The notes: generated by a model not told the origin, from the sequence alone. DNA of 64,000 bases from Streptosporangium canum (GCF_900113865.1 NZ_FOQY01000003.1:310001-374000), one strand, 5' to 3'; positions 9,309 to 17,583 are shown, numbered from the stretch's first letter. A program made the numbers and translations.

Positions 9309-10802
9309 GTGACCAACCGGTTAGACGGCCCGCAGGATCCGCGTGGCGGCGACGACGCCGCCCGCGGCTCCTCCTCCGGACCGAACCAAGCCCATGGGGC
9401 CTCCCTCGACCTGAGCGACGGCCCCCCACCCCCGGCTGACGCGGAAGCGGCGCCGGGGACGACCTCCCCCGCGAAGAGCGACGCCGGCCCCGCGCCGGCG
9501 GCGTCGGCCGGCCCCTCCAAGCTGGGGCCGCCGCCCACGATGGCGATCTGGTTCCTGCTGCCGGGAGCCCTGCTGCTCGGCGCGATGGTGATCTACCCGA
9601 TCATCTACTCGATCTTCCGCAGCCTCTACGACGGCACCGGCGACACCTTCGTCGGTGTGGACAACTACGCGGCGATCTTCAGTGACTCCTCCACCCTGAC
9701 CACGATCAGGAACAACCTGATCTGGGTCGTGGTGGCTCCCGCCCTGGTCACCGCGGTCGGTCTGATCTTCGCGGTGCTGACCGAGCGGATCCGCTGGGCC
9801 ACCGCGTTCAAGCTGATCGTGTTCATGCCGATGGCCGTCTCCCTGATGGCCTCCGGCGTCATCTTCCGCCTGGTCTACGAGCAGGCACCGGACCGGGGCG
9901 TGGCCAACGCCGTGATCAGCTCGGTGGACGGCCTCTTCGGCTCCCACCAGGGCTACCCGGACGCCCGCCCCAGGGAGAACGACCAGGCGCCGGTGGCCGC
10001 CCAGCAGGGCGCGGTGGTGACCAAGCAGACCGCCAAGCCCGGACAGGCCGTGCTCATCCCGCTGGTGGGCGTCAAGCCCGACACCCTGGCCTCGGCCGCG
10101 GCGGCGAAGGCCGTCCAGCCGGGTCCGGGGGAACTCGCCGGAACCGTGTGGGTGGACTTCACCCAGGGCGGCGGCGGCGCGCTCAACCAGGTGGACGGCA
10201 CCGAGAAGGCCCTGGCCGGAGTGACGGTCGAGGCGGTGCAGAACGGCGCCGTCAAGGCCACCGCCAGCACCGAGGCCGACGGGACCTTCCGCTTCGCCGG
10301 GCTCGCTCCGGGCGACTACACCGTACGGCTGCCGCAGTCGAACTTCGAGGCGGGCTTCACCGGCGTCTCCTGGCTGGGCCCGACGCTGATCACCCCGGCG
10401 ATCATCGGCGCGTTCATCTGGGTGTGGGCCGGGTTCTCCATGGTCCTGATCGCGGCGGGGCTCGCGGCCATCCCGCGGGACGCGCTGGAGGCGGCCCGCA
10501 TCGACGGCGCCACGGAGTGGCAGGTGTTCCGCAAGATCACCATCCCGCTGCTCTCCCCGGTGCTGCTCGTCGTGTTCGTCACAATGATCATCAATACCCT
10601 GAAGGTCTTCGACCTGGTCTTCGTCATCGCACCGGGATCGGTGCAGCCGCAGGCCAACGTGATCGCGCTGGAGATGTGGCGGGTCTCCTTCGGCGGCGGC
10701 GGCAACCAGGGGCTGGGCAGCGCGCTGGCCATCTTCCTGCTGATCCTCGTCCTGCCCTTCATGATCATCAACATTCGCCGGTTCAGGAGGGACAACCAGT
10801 GA
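9309..10802 (+). CDS. Sugar ABC transporter permease (MalF/AglF type) with an inserted Cna-B-like domain
   Basis: This inner-membrane subunit of the alpha-glucoside-type importer has 497 residues, much longer than the usual 290-320. A Pro/Ala/Ser-rich cytoplasmic N-tail (about 75 residues) precedes membrane helices starting at MAIWFLLPGALLLGAMVIY. After the third helix there is an insertion of about 140 residues (about 212-352). Its second half (about 276-341: AGTVWVDF, LAGVTVEAVQ, TASTEADGTFRFAGLAPGDY) looks like a carboxypeptidase-regulatory/Cna-B beta-sandwich. The permease core resumes with the EAA loop (ALEAARIDGATEWQVFRKI). MalF of enteric bacteria also has a periplasmic P2 loop at this place. 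GTG start with GGGGAG before it. Confidence 0.93.
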   Translation: MTNRLDGPQDPRGGDDAARGSSSGPNQAHGASLDLSDGPPPPADAEAAPGTTSPAKSDAGPAPAASAGPSKLGPPPTMAIWFLLPGALLLGAMVIYPIIYSIFRSLYDGTGDTFVGVDNYAAIFSDSSTLTTIRNNLIWVVVAPALVTAVGLIFAVLTERIRWATAFKLIVFMPMAVSLMASGVIFRLVYEQAPDRGVANAVISSVDGLFGSHQGYPDARPRENDQAPVAAQQGAVVTKQTAKPGQAVLIPLVGVKPDTLASAAAAKAVQPGPGELAGTVWVDFTQGGGGALNQVDGTEKALAGVTVEAVQNGAVKATASTEADGTFRFAGLAPGDYTVRLPQSNFEAGFTGVSWLGPTLITPAIIGAFIWVWAGFSMVLIAAGLAAIPRDALEAARIDGATEWQVFRKITIPLLSPVLLVVFVTMIINTLKVFDLVFVIAPGSVQPQANVIALEMWRVSFGGGGNQGLGSALAIFLLILVLPFMIINIRRFRRDNQ

Positions 10803-11674
10803 CAACCTCCACTCTCGGCGCCCCGCCCCGCAGTGCCCTCGGCCGGATCGTGGACCGGGTCGGCGGCGGCCTGGTCCAGGCGGCGCTGGTGCTGATCGGC
10901 GTGTTCTGGCTGGTCCCCACCCTCGGCCTGTTCGTGGTCTCGGTCCGCGAGGAGACGGCCAACAACTCCACCGGCTGGTGGACGGCGTTCACCAAACCGG
11001 CCGAGCTGACCCTCAAGAACTACGGCGACCTGCTGGCCACCGGGTTCACCTCGTCGTTCTGGAACACCGTGTTCATCACGGTGCCCACGACCCTCCTGGT
11101 GATCGGCATCGCGGCCATGGCGGCCTACGCGTTCGCCTGGATGGAGTTCCCCGGCAGGGACGGGCTGTTCCTGGTGGTGGTCGGCCTGCTGGTCGTGCCG
11201 ATCCAGATCGCGCTGATCCCGATCGCCAAGCTCTACGGCACCCTCGGGATCTTCGGCTCCATCGCCGGCGTGGTGCTCTTCCACGTCGCCTTCGGCCTCC
11301 CCTTCGCCATCTTCCTGCTGCGCAACTTCTTCGCGGGCATCCCACGCTCGCTGCTGGAGGCGGCGCGGATGGACGGCGCGGGTGAGTGGAAGATCTTCTC
11401 GACCGTGGTGTTCCCGCTGGCCAAGCCCGCGGTCGCCTCGCTCGGCATCTTCCAGTTCCTCTGGGTCTGGAACGACCTGCTCGTCGCCCTGGTCTTCGCC
11501 GACTCCGGAAACCAGCCGATGACCAAGGCCCTGCAGTCCCAGATGCGGCAGTTCGGGACCAACGTCGACATCCTGGCCCCCGGCGCCTTCCTGTCGCTGA
11601 TCATCCCGCTGGTGCTGTTCTTCGCCTTCCAGCGGTACTTCGTGCAGGGCATGATGGCCGGCTCGGTGAAATAA
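10799..11674 (+). CDS. Sugar ABC transporter permease (MalG/AglG type)
   Basis: This is the second inner-membrane subunit, 291 residues from the GTG at 10799, which overlaps the stop of the preceding permease as GTGA. A long upstream extension of the same frame is not coding. There are six predicted helices, starting with LVQAALVLIGVFWLVPTLGLFV, and the EAA loop LLEAARMDGAGEWKIFSTVV lies between the fourth and fifth. It ends FFAFQRYFVQGMMAGSVK, a typical MalG-family C-terminus. It pairs with the preceding permease. A perfect hairpin follows seven bases after the stop, closing the operon. Confidence 0.95.
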   Translation: MTTSTLGAPPRSALGRIVDRVGGGLVQAALVLIGVFWLVPTLGLFVVSVREETANNSTGWWTAFTKPAELTLKNYGDLLATGFTSSFWNTVFITVPTTLLVIGIAAMAAYAFAWMEFPGRDGLFLVVVGLLVVPIQIALIPIAKLYGTLGIFGSIAGVVLFHVAFGLPFAIFLLRNFFAGIPRSLLEAARMDGAGEWKIFSTVVFPLAKPAVASLGIFQFLWVWNDLLVALVFADSGNQPMTKALQSQMRQFGTNVDILAPGAFLSLIIPLVLFFAFQRYFVQGMMAGSVK

Positions 11675-11680
11675 AGGGGC

Positions 11681-11729
11681 AGGTCCGGTACGGCTTGCCC
11701 GGATTTCGAGTGCAAGCCGTACCGGACCT
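11681..11729 (+). terminator. Terminator of the sugar-transport operon
   Basis: Arms 11681-11698 (AGGTCCGGTACGGCTTGC) and 11712-11729 are perfectly complementary over 18 bp with a 13-base loop. No U-tract follows. One arm shares AGCCGTACCGGAC with the prfC terminator at 36.6 kb, so this looks like a recurring terminator module of this genome. Confidence 0.8.
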
Positions 11730-11752
11730 CAAACATCGATAGGGTTTTCGGC

Positions 11753-12430
11753 ATGTCCGCACGTCCTTTGAACGAAGTCGTGGAAGCCGGGTGGGCCACG
11801 GCCCTGGAACCCGTCGCCGAGCAGATCGCCGCCATGGGCGACTTCCTCCGGGAGGAGGTCGCCGCAGGCCGGCAGTACCTCCCTTCGGGGCCGAATGTGC
11901 TCCGCGCCTTCCAACAGCCCTTTGACCAGGTCAAGGTGCTGATCGTCGGCCAGGATCCCTACCCCACGCCGGGCCACCCGATCGGCCTGAGCTTCTCGGT
12001 GGCCGCCGACGTGCGACCCATCCCGGGGAGCCTGCGCAACATCTACAAGGAGCTCACCGAGGACCTCGGGCTGCCCATGCCGAGCAACGGCGACCTGACC
12101 CCCTGGGCCGAGCACGGTGTGCTGCTGCTCAACAGGGTGCTCACCGTCATGCCGGGCAAGCCCGCCTCACACCGGGGCAAGGGCTGGGAAGAGGTCACCG
12201 AGCAGGCCATCAAGGCGCTCGCCGCGCGCGACAAGCCGATGGTCGCGATCCTCTGGGGCCGCGACGCCCGCAACCTGCGTCCGATGCTCGGCGACGTCCC
12301 GGCCATCGAGTCGGCCCACCCGAGTCCCCTGTCGGCCCGGAGCGGGTTCTTCGGCTCACGGCCGTTCAGCCGGGCCAACGAGCTCCTTGAGCAGCAGGGC
12401 ACGACGCCGGTGGAGTGGAAGCTCCCCTAG
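11753..12430 (+). CDS. ung: Uracil-DNA glycosylase, family 1
   Basis: Ung removes uracil from DNA at the start of base-excision repair. The 225-residue protein has the active-site water-activating motif [10 protein letters not shown] with catalytic Asp68, the uracil-stacking region GLSFSV, and the DNA-intercalation motif HPSPLSA with His189. The length is as expected. It stands alone after the sugar operon terminator and is followed 37 bases later by a small gene with its own likely promoter. It probably serves the high-GC genome, where cytosine deamination is frequent. Confidence 0.97.
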   Translation: MSARPLNEVVEAGWATALEPVAEQIAAMGDFLREEVAAGRQYLPSGPNVLRAFQQPFDQVKVLIVGQDPYPTPGHPIGLSFSVAADVRPIPGSLRNIYKELTEDLGLPMPSNGDLTPWAEHGVLLLNRVLTVMPGKPASHRGKGWEEVTEQAIKALAARDKPMVAILWGRDARNLRPMLGDVPAIESAHPSPLSARSGFFGSRPFSRANELLEQQGTTPVEWKLP

Positions 12431-12454
12431 GCCGATCTCACCTCCCAAGGGCAC

Positions 12455-12460
12455 TAGGAT
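12455..12460 (+). promoter_or_regulatory. -10 element of a likely leaderless promoter
   Basis: TAGGAT ends seven bases before the ATG at 12468 and there is no ribosome site, the arrangement typical of leaderless actinobacterial mRNAs. No clear -35 is seen. Confidence 0.45.
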
Positions 12461-12467
12461 TTCCACC

Positions 12468-12815
12468 ATGAGTGATGAATCGGGCACTGAACGCTATCTG
12501 CGTCTGACGGTTGAGCTGACTGTGGAGGTGCAGGACATCGGCGCACTCCAGGCCGCCGCACTGAAGGAGATCAACCACCCGGACGCCGACCTGGACGACG
12601 ACGAGCGCAGGGAGCAGGCGGAGATGGTCTCCGCCGACGACAGCGGTGCCACGGCGCTGCAGTGGCTCATCGAGCCGGACCACGTCCTGGGGCTGATCGA
12701 GCACGTCGAGCAGATCGAGCCCCGCGAGGCCGTGCTGGGCGTGGAACCCTCCGAGGGCCCCTCGGACGAGGAAGACGAGCACGACCACGAGCACGGTCAC
12801 GACCACAAGCACTGA
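12468..12815 (+). CDS. Small acidic protein with a histidine-rich tail
   Basis: This is a 115-residue protein of unknown function. The first half (RYLRLTVELTVEVQDIGALQAAALKE) looks like a folded alpha/beta stretch; the middle is very acidic (DADLDDDERREQAEM). The last residues read DEEDEHDHEHGHDHKH, a clear candidate for binding Zn, Ni or Cu. The ATG at 12468 is preceded at seven bases by TAGGAT and by no ribosome site, so it is probably leaderless. It converges with a VOC-family gene two bases away. It might buffer metal, but no metal gene is adjacent. Confidence 0.8.
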   Translation: MSDESGTERYLRLTVELTVEVQDIGALQAAALKEINHPDADLDDDERREQAEMVSADDSGATALQWLIEPDHVLGLIEHVEQIEPREAVLGVEPSEGPSDEEDEHDHEHGHDHKH

Positions 12816-12817
12816 GG

Positions 12818-13219
12818 TCAGCCGTCGACGACGAAGCCGTCCCCGAAGGCCCAGAGTTGACCTTCCAGGTCGAAAGCCAGGTAGACCCTGGTGCCCTCGG
12901 GGGTGGCCTCGATGTCCAGCACGATCTCCGCGCCCATGGCGCCGGCCCGCTCGTAGTGGGCCTCCAGGTCCTCCACCACGACGAACACCCCCTGGCTGAC
13001 CGCCGGTAGATCCAGGGCGCTGCGCAGGTACGGCTCGCTGTCGCGGACCGAGGCCAGCATGACCACGGCGTCGCCCAGCGCGAGCCGGGCATATCCGACG
13101 CCGCCTTTCCCGCCGGGGAGCGTGAGCACCGGCCGGAAGCCGAAGACCTTGCCCAGCCACTCGATGGCGGCCGGGGCATCCTGGTATCGAAGGAACGGAA
13201 CCACAAGGGGCGTGGACAT
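12818..13219 (-). CDS. VOC-superfamily (glyoxalase/bleomycin-resistance-like) protein
   Basis: The protein has 133 residues from the ATG at 13219, which has GGAGG upstream; the same frame stays open further upstream, but without a comparable ribosome site. The fold pattern is that of the phnB/glyoxalase-like VOC group: VVPFLRYQDAPAAIEWLGKVFGF at the N-terminus, then GGVGYARLALGDAVVMLAS, and in the second half VVVEDLEAHYERA with a closing DLEGQLWAFGD. Members bind metals, act as dioxygenases or isomerases, or sequester drugs. Substrate is unknown. Confidence 0.85.
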   Translation of the reverse strand: MSTPLVVPFLRYQDAPAAIEWLGKVFGFRPVLTLPGGKGGVGYARLALGDAVVMLASVRDSEPYLRSALDLPAVSQGVFVVVEDLEAHYERAGAMGAEIVLDIEATPEGTRVYLAFDLEGQLWAFGDGFVVDG

Positions 13220-13308
13220 GCTGCCCTCCATCGAGACGGTGCGATGCCTGCAGCCCCGAGCTTCCCACCGTTGGCCGATCTCGTCAGCCCACCCGGCGGA
13301 TCTTCTCG

Positions 13309-14265
13309 TCAACCGGTGAGAACGTCCTCGCGGCGGGTGACGAGAGAGTCACGGTGGCGCGTCAGCTCACCGCGCCGGGCGGCCAGGTCGTCGACCGTGC
13401 CGCTCACCCAGCGGGCGACCTCGGCGACGGCCTCGCCGGTGCGGGCGATCCGCTGGTGCTTGATCGCGTCGGTGATGATGTTGTCGAAGAACATGTCGGC
13501 GAACCAGCGGGTGTCCACCTCGGGCAGCTGGGGGTTGACGTGCACCCCGACGTCGGCGAGCTCGCGGGAGAAGGCGTCCAGAGCGCGCTGGGCGTGCCAG
13601 GCCGCCTCGTCCGCGTCGCGCATGTGGCCGTGCTCCACCATGTCCGCGAAACCGCCGCCGCCCAGCATGTCCCAGGTGGACGCGCCACGGGCGCTGCCGA
13701 GGCAGCGCAGGACCTGGCCGATCGCCTGGCCCGCGGCGACCCCTGCCAGCTGGGCCTCCTCGTGCTCGCGGAGGTCGGCGTGGGTGTCGGCGAGCCGCTG
13801 GCCGATCTCGGTGAGCTCGCGCCCCCGGGGGTCGGCCGACTCGACCAGCGACCGCTCCTTGCGTTCGAGCAGCGCGGCGAACTCCTCACGGGCCGTGGCG
13901 ACCTCGGCCAGGCCGTGCTCCACGGCCGCCCGGTCGGCCTGGAGCCATCCGAGACGGGTCCGCTGCCCGTCCAGGCGCTGCCGCAGGGCCTGCGCCTCGG
14001 CCCGCTCCCTGGCGAGCTTCTCCTCCTTGGAACCGGCGAGGCCGGACAGGAACGCCGCGAAGCCGCCGCCCTCCAGCCTGGAGACGTCGCGCTCCTCCTT
14101 GGCGAGCCCGGTCTCCAGGTCACCGATGAGCCGCCCGACCTCGTCGAGCTGCACGGCCACCGCCTGACGCTGCCTGGTCAGTTGTTCCAGCCGTCGCACC
14201 CGGTCACGGGCGGCACGCAGGTCGTCATCCACGCTGTCGAAGGAGATCACACATTTGCGACGCAC
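13309..14265 (-). CDS. Coiled-coil protein of unknown function
   Basis: This is a protein of up to 318 residues. Residues about 10-170 are almost entirely heptad-rich, Glu/Arg/Leu/Ala sequence with a short Gly/Phe patch (EGGGFAAFLSGLAGSKEEKL) near residue 70, then a second region with FADMVEHGHMRDADEAAWHAQRAL and a helical end. No signal peptide or membrane segment is visible. The GTG at 14265 is taken, but a second GTG at 14250 is possible. I recognise a conserved bacterial hypothetical family but no function. It is transcribed away from the MerR-controlled gene and shares its upstream region. Confidence 0.75.
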   Translation of the reverse strand: MRRKCVISFDSVDDDLRAARDRVRRLEQLTRQRQAVAVQLDEVGRLIGDLETGLAKEERDVSRLEGGGFAAFLSGLAGSKEEKLARERAEAQALRQRLDGQRTRLGWLQADRAAVEHGLAEVATAREEFAALLERKERSLVESADPRGRELTEIGQRLADTHADLREHEEAQLAGVAAGQAIGQVLRCLGSARGASTWDMLGGGGFADMVEHGHMRDADEAAWHAQRALDAFSRELADVGVHVNPQLPEVDTRWFADMFFDNIITDAIKHQRIARTGEAVAEVARWVSGTVDDLAARRGELTRHRDSLVTRREDVLTG

Positions 14266-14398
14266 GAAGAGGGCAAATCGTTCCGTCCGATATATGCCGC
14301 ACCATGGGCGGGAGGGGGCATCGCAGCGGCGAACCGCCGGTCATGGCGGGGCCGGGTGACGGCATGCCGGCCGTACCTCGACGGAGAGCGCCGCTGGT

Positions 14399-14429
14399 TT
14401 GACCTTGACGCTGCGTCAACTTCTAGCAT
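14399..14429 (+). promoter_or_regulatory. MerR-type promoter with 19-bp spacer and central dyad
   Basis: -35 TTGACC (14399-14404) and -10 TAGCAT (14424-14429) are 19 bases apart. The spacer holds the dyad TTGACG-CTG-CGTCAA (14405-14419). This over-long spacer with a dyad is the hallmark of MerR-activated promoters. The ATG of the next gene lies seven bases after the -10, so the message is probably leaderless. The regulator is most likely the MerR protein encoded at 15332-16090. Confidence 0.8.
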
Positions 14430-14436
14430 CGGGGGC

Positions 14437-15321
14437 ATGTCGATCACTGTTCTTGACACCTACTCCGCCATGAGGCAGATCCTGCTGGCCCCGGTCGCGG
14501 ACCGCGTCGACCTGCTGCGTTCGATGCTGGAGGCCAACAGGGGCATGTACCGCTACCACCCCGGCGAGCTCGACCTGGTCGCCGTGCACCTCCAATCGTC
14601 CGGGTTCCCCATCGACCGCGACGAGGAGCGCTGCCTCGACGCGCTCGAAACCCTGGCGGCGGCCGGGGCCTGGGAGCGGATGCAACGCGCCCTCGACGAC
14701 GCCCTCGCCGTACTGCTGGAGGCGACGCCGGGGCTGGAAGCCCCGGACATCACCGTGCTGTTCGTCCTCGGTGATCCGGCTGACAAGCACTTCATGGGTC
14801 CCTGCCTGGGATTGACCGGGTTCGGCGGCATCTCGGGCAACATCGCCATCACGTTCTGGCCCTTCCCCGAGAACATGGAGCGGCTGGAGGCCACCGTCGT
14901 GCACGAACTCAACCACAACCTGCGATGGAGTCCGGGCGGAGTCGTGTGGGACCCGATGACCGTCACCGTCGGCGAGCACATCGTCGGCGAGGGCCTGGCC
15001 GACGCCTTCGCCCGCCAGCTCTACGGAGACGAGCTCGGCCCCGCCCGCATCGGCGTGCCGCACCTGCACGACGACGAGGTCTTCGCCAAGGTGCTCACCG
15101 GGCTCGACGTGACAGGCATGGAGAACTTCACCGCCTGGGTGCACGGCGACCCCGGCGCCGAGCACCTCGGTGTCACCCCGGTGGGACTGCCGATGGGCGC
15201 CGGGTACGCCGCGGGCAACCGGCTGGTCGACGCCTACCTGGCGGCGACCGGGCAGACGGCGGCGCAGGCCCTGCACGCCGACAGCTCGGAGATCATCGCG
15301 GCCACGCTCCGCCGCGGGTAA
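14437..15321 (+). CDS. DUF2268-type predicted zinc metalloprotease
   Basis: The protein has 294 residues from the ATG at 14437; the open frame runs further upstream but that part is antisense to the coiled-coil gene. The gluzincin-like motif HELNH at 156-160 (VVHELNHNLRWSP) and a downstream Glu in GEGLADAFARQLYG match DUF2268, a family of predicted Zn-dependent proteases. No signal peptide is seen, so it should be cytoplasmic. It is driven by a MerR-type promoter and sits 10 bases before the MerR gene, so the two very probably form a regulated pair, perhaps responding to a peptide-like drug. Confidence 0.88.
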   Translation: MSITVLDTYSAMRQILLAPVADRVDLLRSMLEANRGMYRYHPGELDLVAVHLQSSGFPIDRDEERCLDALETLAAAGAWERMQRALDDALAVLLEATPGLEAPDITVLFVLGDPADKHFMGPCLGLTGFGGISGNIAITFWPFPENMERLEATVVHELNHNLRWSPGGVVWDPMTVTVGEHIVGEGLADAFARQLYGDELGPARIGVPHLHDDEVFAKVLTGLDVTGMENFTAWVHGDPGAEHLGVTPVGLPMGAGYAAGNRLVDAYLAATGQTAAQALHADSSEIIAATLRRG

Positions 15322-15331
15322 TACTGGACCG

Positions 15332-16090
15332 ATGGAGTGGACGATCCAGGAGCTCGCGGCGAGGGCCGGCATCACCAGCCGCACCCTGCGGCACTACGAC
15401 CGCTTCGGGCTCTTGGCCCCGTCCCGGGTCGGCGCGAACGGCTACCGCTACTACGGCCTCGGCGCGGTCGCCCGGCTGCAGCGGATCCTGCTCATGCGCC
15501 GGCTCGGCATGGGCTTGCCGGCCATCGCCGAGGTCCTGGCCGAGGAGGTGGACGAGCATGACGGACTCCGGGCGCACATCGCCGCGCTGGAGGAGGAACG
15601 GGACCGCATCGAACAGCAGATCCGGTCCGTGCGTCACACGCTCGAGGCCCTGCAGGCGGGGGTGGAACCGCGGATGGACGTCATGTTGGCGGGGTTCAAC
15701 GACCGCTACAAGGACGAGGTGATCTCACGCTGGGGCGAGCGCGCGTTCCAGGTGAGCAACGACTGGTGGCACGGCAAGACCCTTGAGCAGCAGCGGGCCT
15801 GGAAGCAGGCCAGCGAGGACCTCGTGGCCGCCTGGGTCGCCGCGGCGAGGGCCGGGATCTCTCCGACCTCGGCGCGTGCCCAGACGCTGGCCGCCCGGCA
15901 CGTCCGGTGGCTGAGCGAGATCCCCGGCACGCCGACGGCGGACGGCGACCGGGAACGCTCGATCGCGATGGTGAAGGGCGTGGGGGACATGTTCGTCGAC
16001 GACCCCCGCTTCGCCGCCATGTACGAGGACGCCGCGGGGGCGGTGTTCGTCCGCGACGCACTGCACGCGTACGCGCGGACCCGGATGTAG
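15332..16090 (+). CDS. MerR-family regulator with TipAS-like C-terminal domain
   Basis: The protein has 252 residues. The N-terminal winged helix (WTIQELAARAGITSRTLRHYDRFGLL) and dimer helix (about 75-115) are typical MerR. The C-terminal half, starting with MDVMLAGFNDRYKDEV and containing HVRWLSEIPGTP and DPRFAAMYED, matches the TipAS antibiotic-recognition fold, which in TipAL binds thiopeptides. The ATG at 15332 is preceded at seven bases by TAATAC, which overlaps the stop of the protease gene, so a second, leaderless promoter is possible besides read-through. It likely controls the 19-bp-spacer promoter at 14399. Confidence 0.93.
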   Translation: MEWTIQELAARAGITSRTLRHYDRFGLLAPSRVGANGYRYYGLGAVARLQRILLMRRLGMGLPAIAEVLAEEVDEHDGLRAHIAALEEERDRIEQQIRSVRHTLEALQAGVEPRMDVMLAGFNDRYKDEVISRWGERAFQVSNDWWHGKTLEQQRAWKQASEDLVAAWVAAARAGISPTSARAQTLAARHVRWLSEIPGTPTADGDRERSIAMVKGVGDMFVDDPRFAAMYEDAAGAVFVRDALHAYARTRM

Positions 16091-16166
16091 CTCGTGCCGC
16101 AAGAGCTCTTGTCCTCCCCGGAGGTGCGCGCGAGCTCACGACCGCTCGGCTGCGAGGAAGGACCCG

Positions 16167-17444
16167 TCAGTCCATCGAGACCAGCGGGGCCGGATAACCC
16201 CTGATCCCCGTGGACATGCGCCACGGCTCGTAGATCATCTTTACCGGGACGGCGTCCAGCTCGGGCAGGTAGCGCCGGATGTACTCGCCCTCCGGGTCGA
16301 ACCGCCGCGCCTGCCGTACGGGATTGACGATCCGGTTGGGCCGGGTGTCGTTGCCGGTCCCGGCCACCCACTGCCAGTTGCCGTAGTTGTTGGACACGTC
16401 GCCGTCGAGCAGCAGGTCGGAGAAGTGCCCGGCTCCCACCCGCCAGTCCACCCGCAACCGCCTGACCAGGAACGACGACGTCACCATGCGGGCCCGGTTG
16501 TGCATCCACCCCTCGGCGAGCAGCTGCCGCATGCCCGCGTCCACGATCGGCACCCCGGTCCTGCCCTCCTTCCAGGCCTGCGCCGCGTCCTCGTCGTCAC
16601 GCCACTCCTGCCCCCGCGAGCGGTAGTCGTCGCGGTTGATGCGCGGGAAGGCCCGCGTCACCTGGTGGAAGAAGTCACGCCAGCAGAGCTGCCGGACGAA
16701 GTCGTCGCCGTTCTCCGACATCGACTCCAGCTCCAGCGGCGACAGGCAGCCGAAGCGCAGGTAGGGGCTGAGCTTGGAGGTGCGGTTCCCGGCGAGGTCG
16801 TCGTGGCCGTCGGCGTAGTCCTCGACGCAGTATTTCAGCCACTGCCTCATGCGCTCGCGCGCCACCGTCTCGCCGCCTTTGAACAGCCCGTGGGGCTCGT
16901 GCCCGGCCACCGGCAGCGGGCCGGCCTCCAATCCCTCGGGAATACGCACTTTTCCGGGGGCCCTGAGCACCTTCCGGCGCGGCTGCCCGCTCCAGACCCG
17001 CCAGTAGGGCGTGAAGACCCGGTAGTGGTCGCCGCCGCCGGAGGGCCTGAGCGCGTCCGGCGGCACGATCGTCACGCCGGGGAAAGCTCGGAACTCCATC
17101 CGGTGCCGCGCGCACTCCTCGGCGAGCCGCCGCTCCCTGCGCCGCGCGAGCGCGCTGACGTCGGCGCTGACGTAGACGGCCTGGGCCGGGAGCTCGCGGG
17201 CGAGCCGGAGCGTCTCGGCCACCGGGTCGCCCTGGCGGACCACCAGGTCGCCGCCCCGCTCCCGGAGCGAGCCGCGCAGGTCGGCGAGGGACTCGGCCAG
17301 GAAGCCGGCCCGGTGCCCCGCGGGCACGCGGGGGTCGATCACGAACAGGGGCACCACCCGCCACGCGTTCGCGCACGCGGCTGCCAGCGCCGGGTGGTCG
17401 TGCACCCGGAGATCGCGATTGAACAGCACAATGACGGTATCCAT
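16167..17444 (-). CDS. phr: Deoxyribodipyrimidine photolyase (class I type)
   Basis: Photolyase repairs UV-induced pyrimidine dimers using light and FADH. The protein has 425 residues from the ATG at 17444 (MDTVIVLFNRDLRVHDHPAL); the upstream frame covers repeats and is not coding. The N-terminal antenna domain ends near residue 130. The FAD domain has TSKLSPYLRFGCLSP, WRDFFHQV, the WKEGRTGVPIVDAGMRQL block and WMHNRARM, then NNYGNWQWVAGTG. It is divergent from a LitR/CarH-like regulator, with palindromic repeats between them, and belongs to a light-response cluster with an ECF sigma and a DUF523-DUF1722 gene. Confidence 0.96.
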   Translation of the reverse strand: MDTVIVLFNRDLRVHDHPALAAACANAWRVVPLFVIDPRVPAGHRAGFLAESLADLRGSLRERGGDLVVRQGDPVAETLRLARELPAQAVYVSADVSALARRRERRLAEECARHRMEFRAFPGVTIVPPDALRPSGGGDHYRVFTPYWRVWSGQPRRKVLRAPGKVRIPEGLEAGPLPVAGHEPHGLFKGGETVARERMRQWLKYCVEDYADGHDDLAGNRTSKLSPYLRFGCLSPLELESMSENGDDFVRQLCWRDFFHQVTRAFPRINRDDYRSRGQEWRDDEDAAQAWKEGRTGVPIVDAGMRQLLAEGWMHNRARMVTSSFLVRRLRVDWRVGAGHFSDLLLDGDVSNNYGNWQWVAGTGNDTRPNRIVNPVRQARRFDPEGEYIRRYLPELDAVPVKMIYEPWRMSTGIRGYPAPLVSMD

Positions 17445-17461
17445 CACCGGGTGGTTCGAGA

Positions 17462-17583
17462 TCGCGGCGCCGGCGGATGCATCCGCCGGCGCCGCGAACT
17501 CGAAAGAGCGGTTGCATCCGCCGGTACCGCGAACTCGAAAGAGCGGTTGCATCCGCCGTCGCCCGCCGCCCGAAAGAAGGGTT
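17462..17583. repeat. 36-bp perfect palindrome plus 35-bp-period repeats between phr and its regulator
   Basis: Bases 17462-17497 form a perfect palindrome centred on ATGCAT (17477-17482). It runs into identical 32-base repeats at 17492-17523 and 17527-17558. The core CGAAAGAGCGGTT occurs at 17501 and 17536 and, with two changes, at 17571, all exactly 35 bases apart. The array lies 18 bases upstream of the phr start, so it covers the phr promoter or leader. It is a strong operator or structured-leader candidate. Confidence 0.85.
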
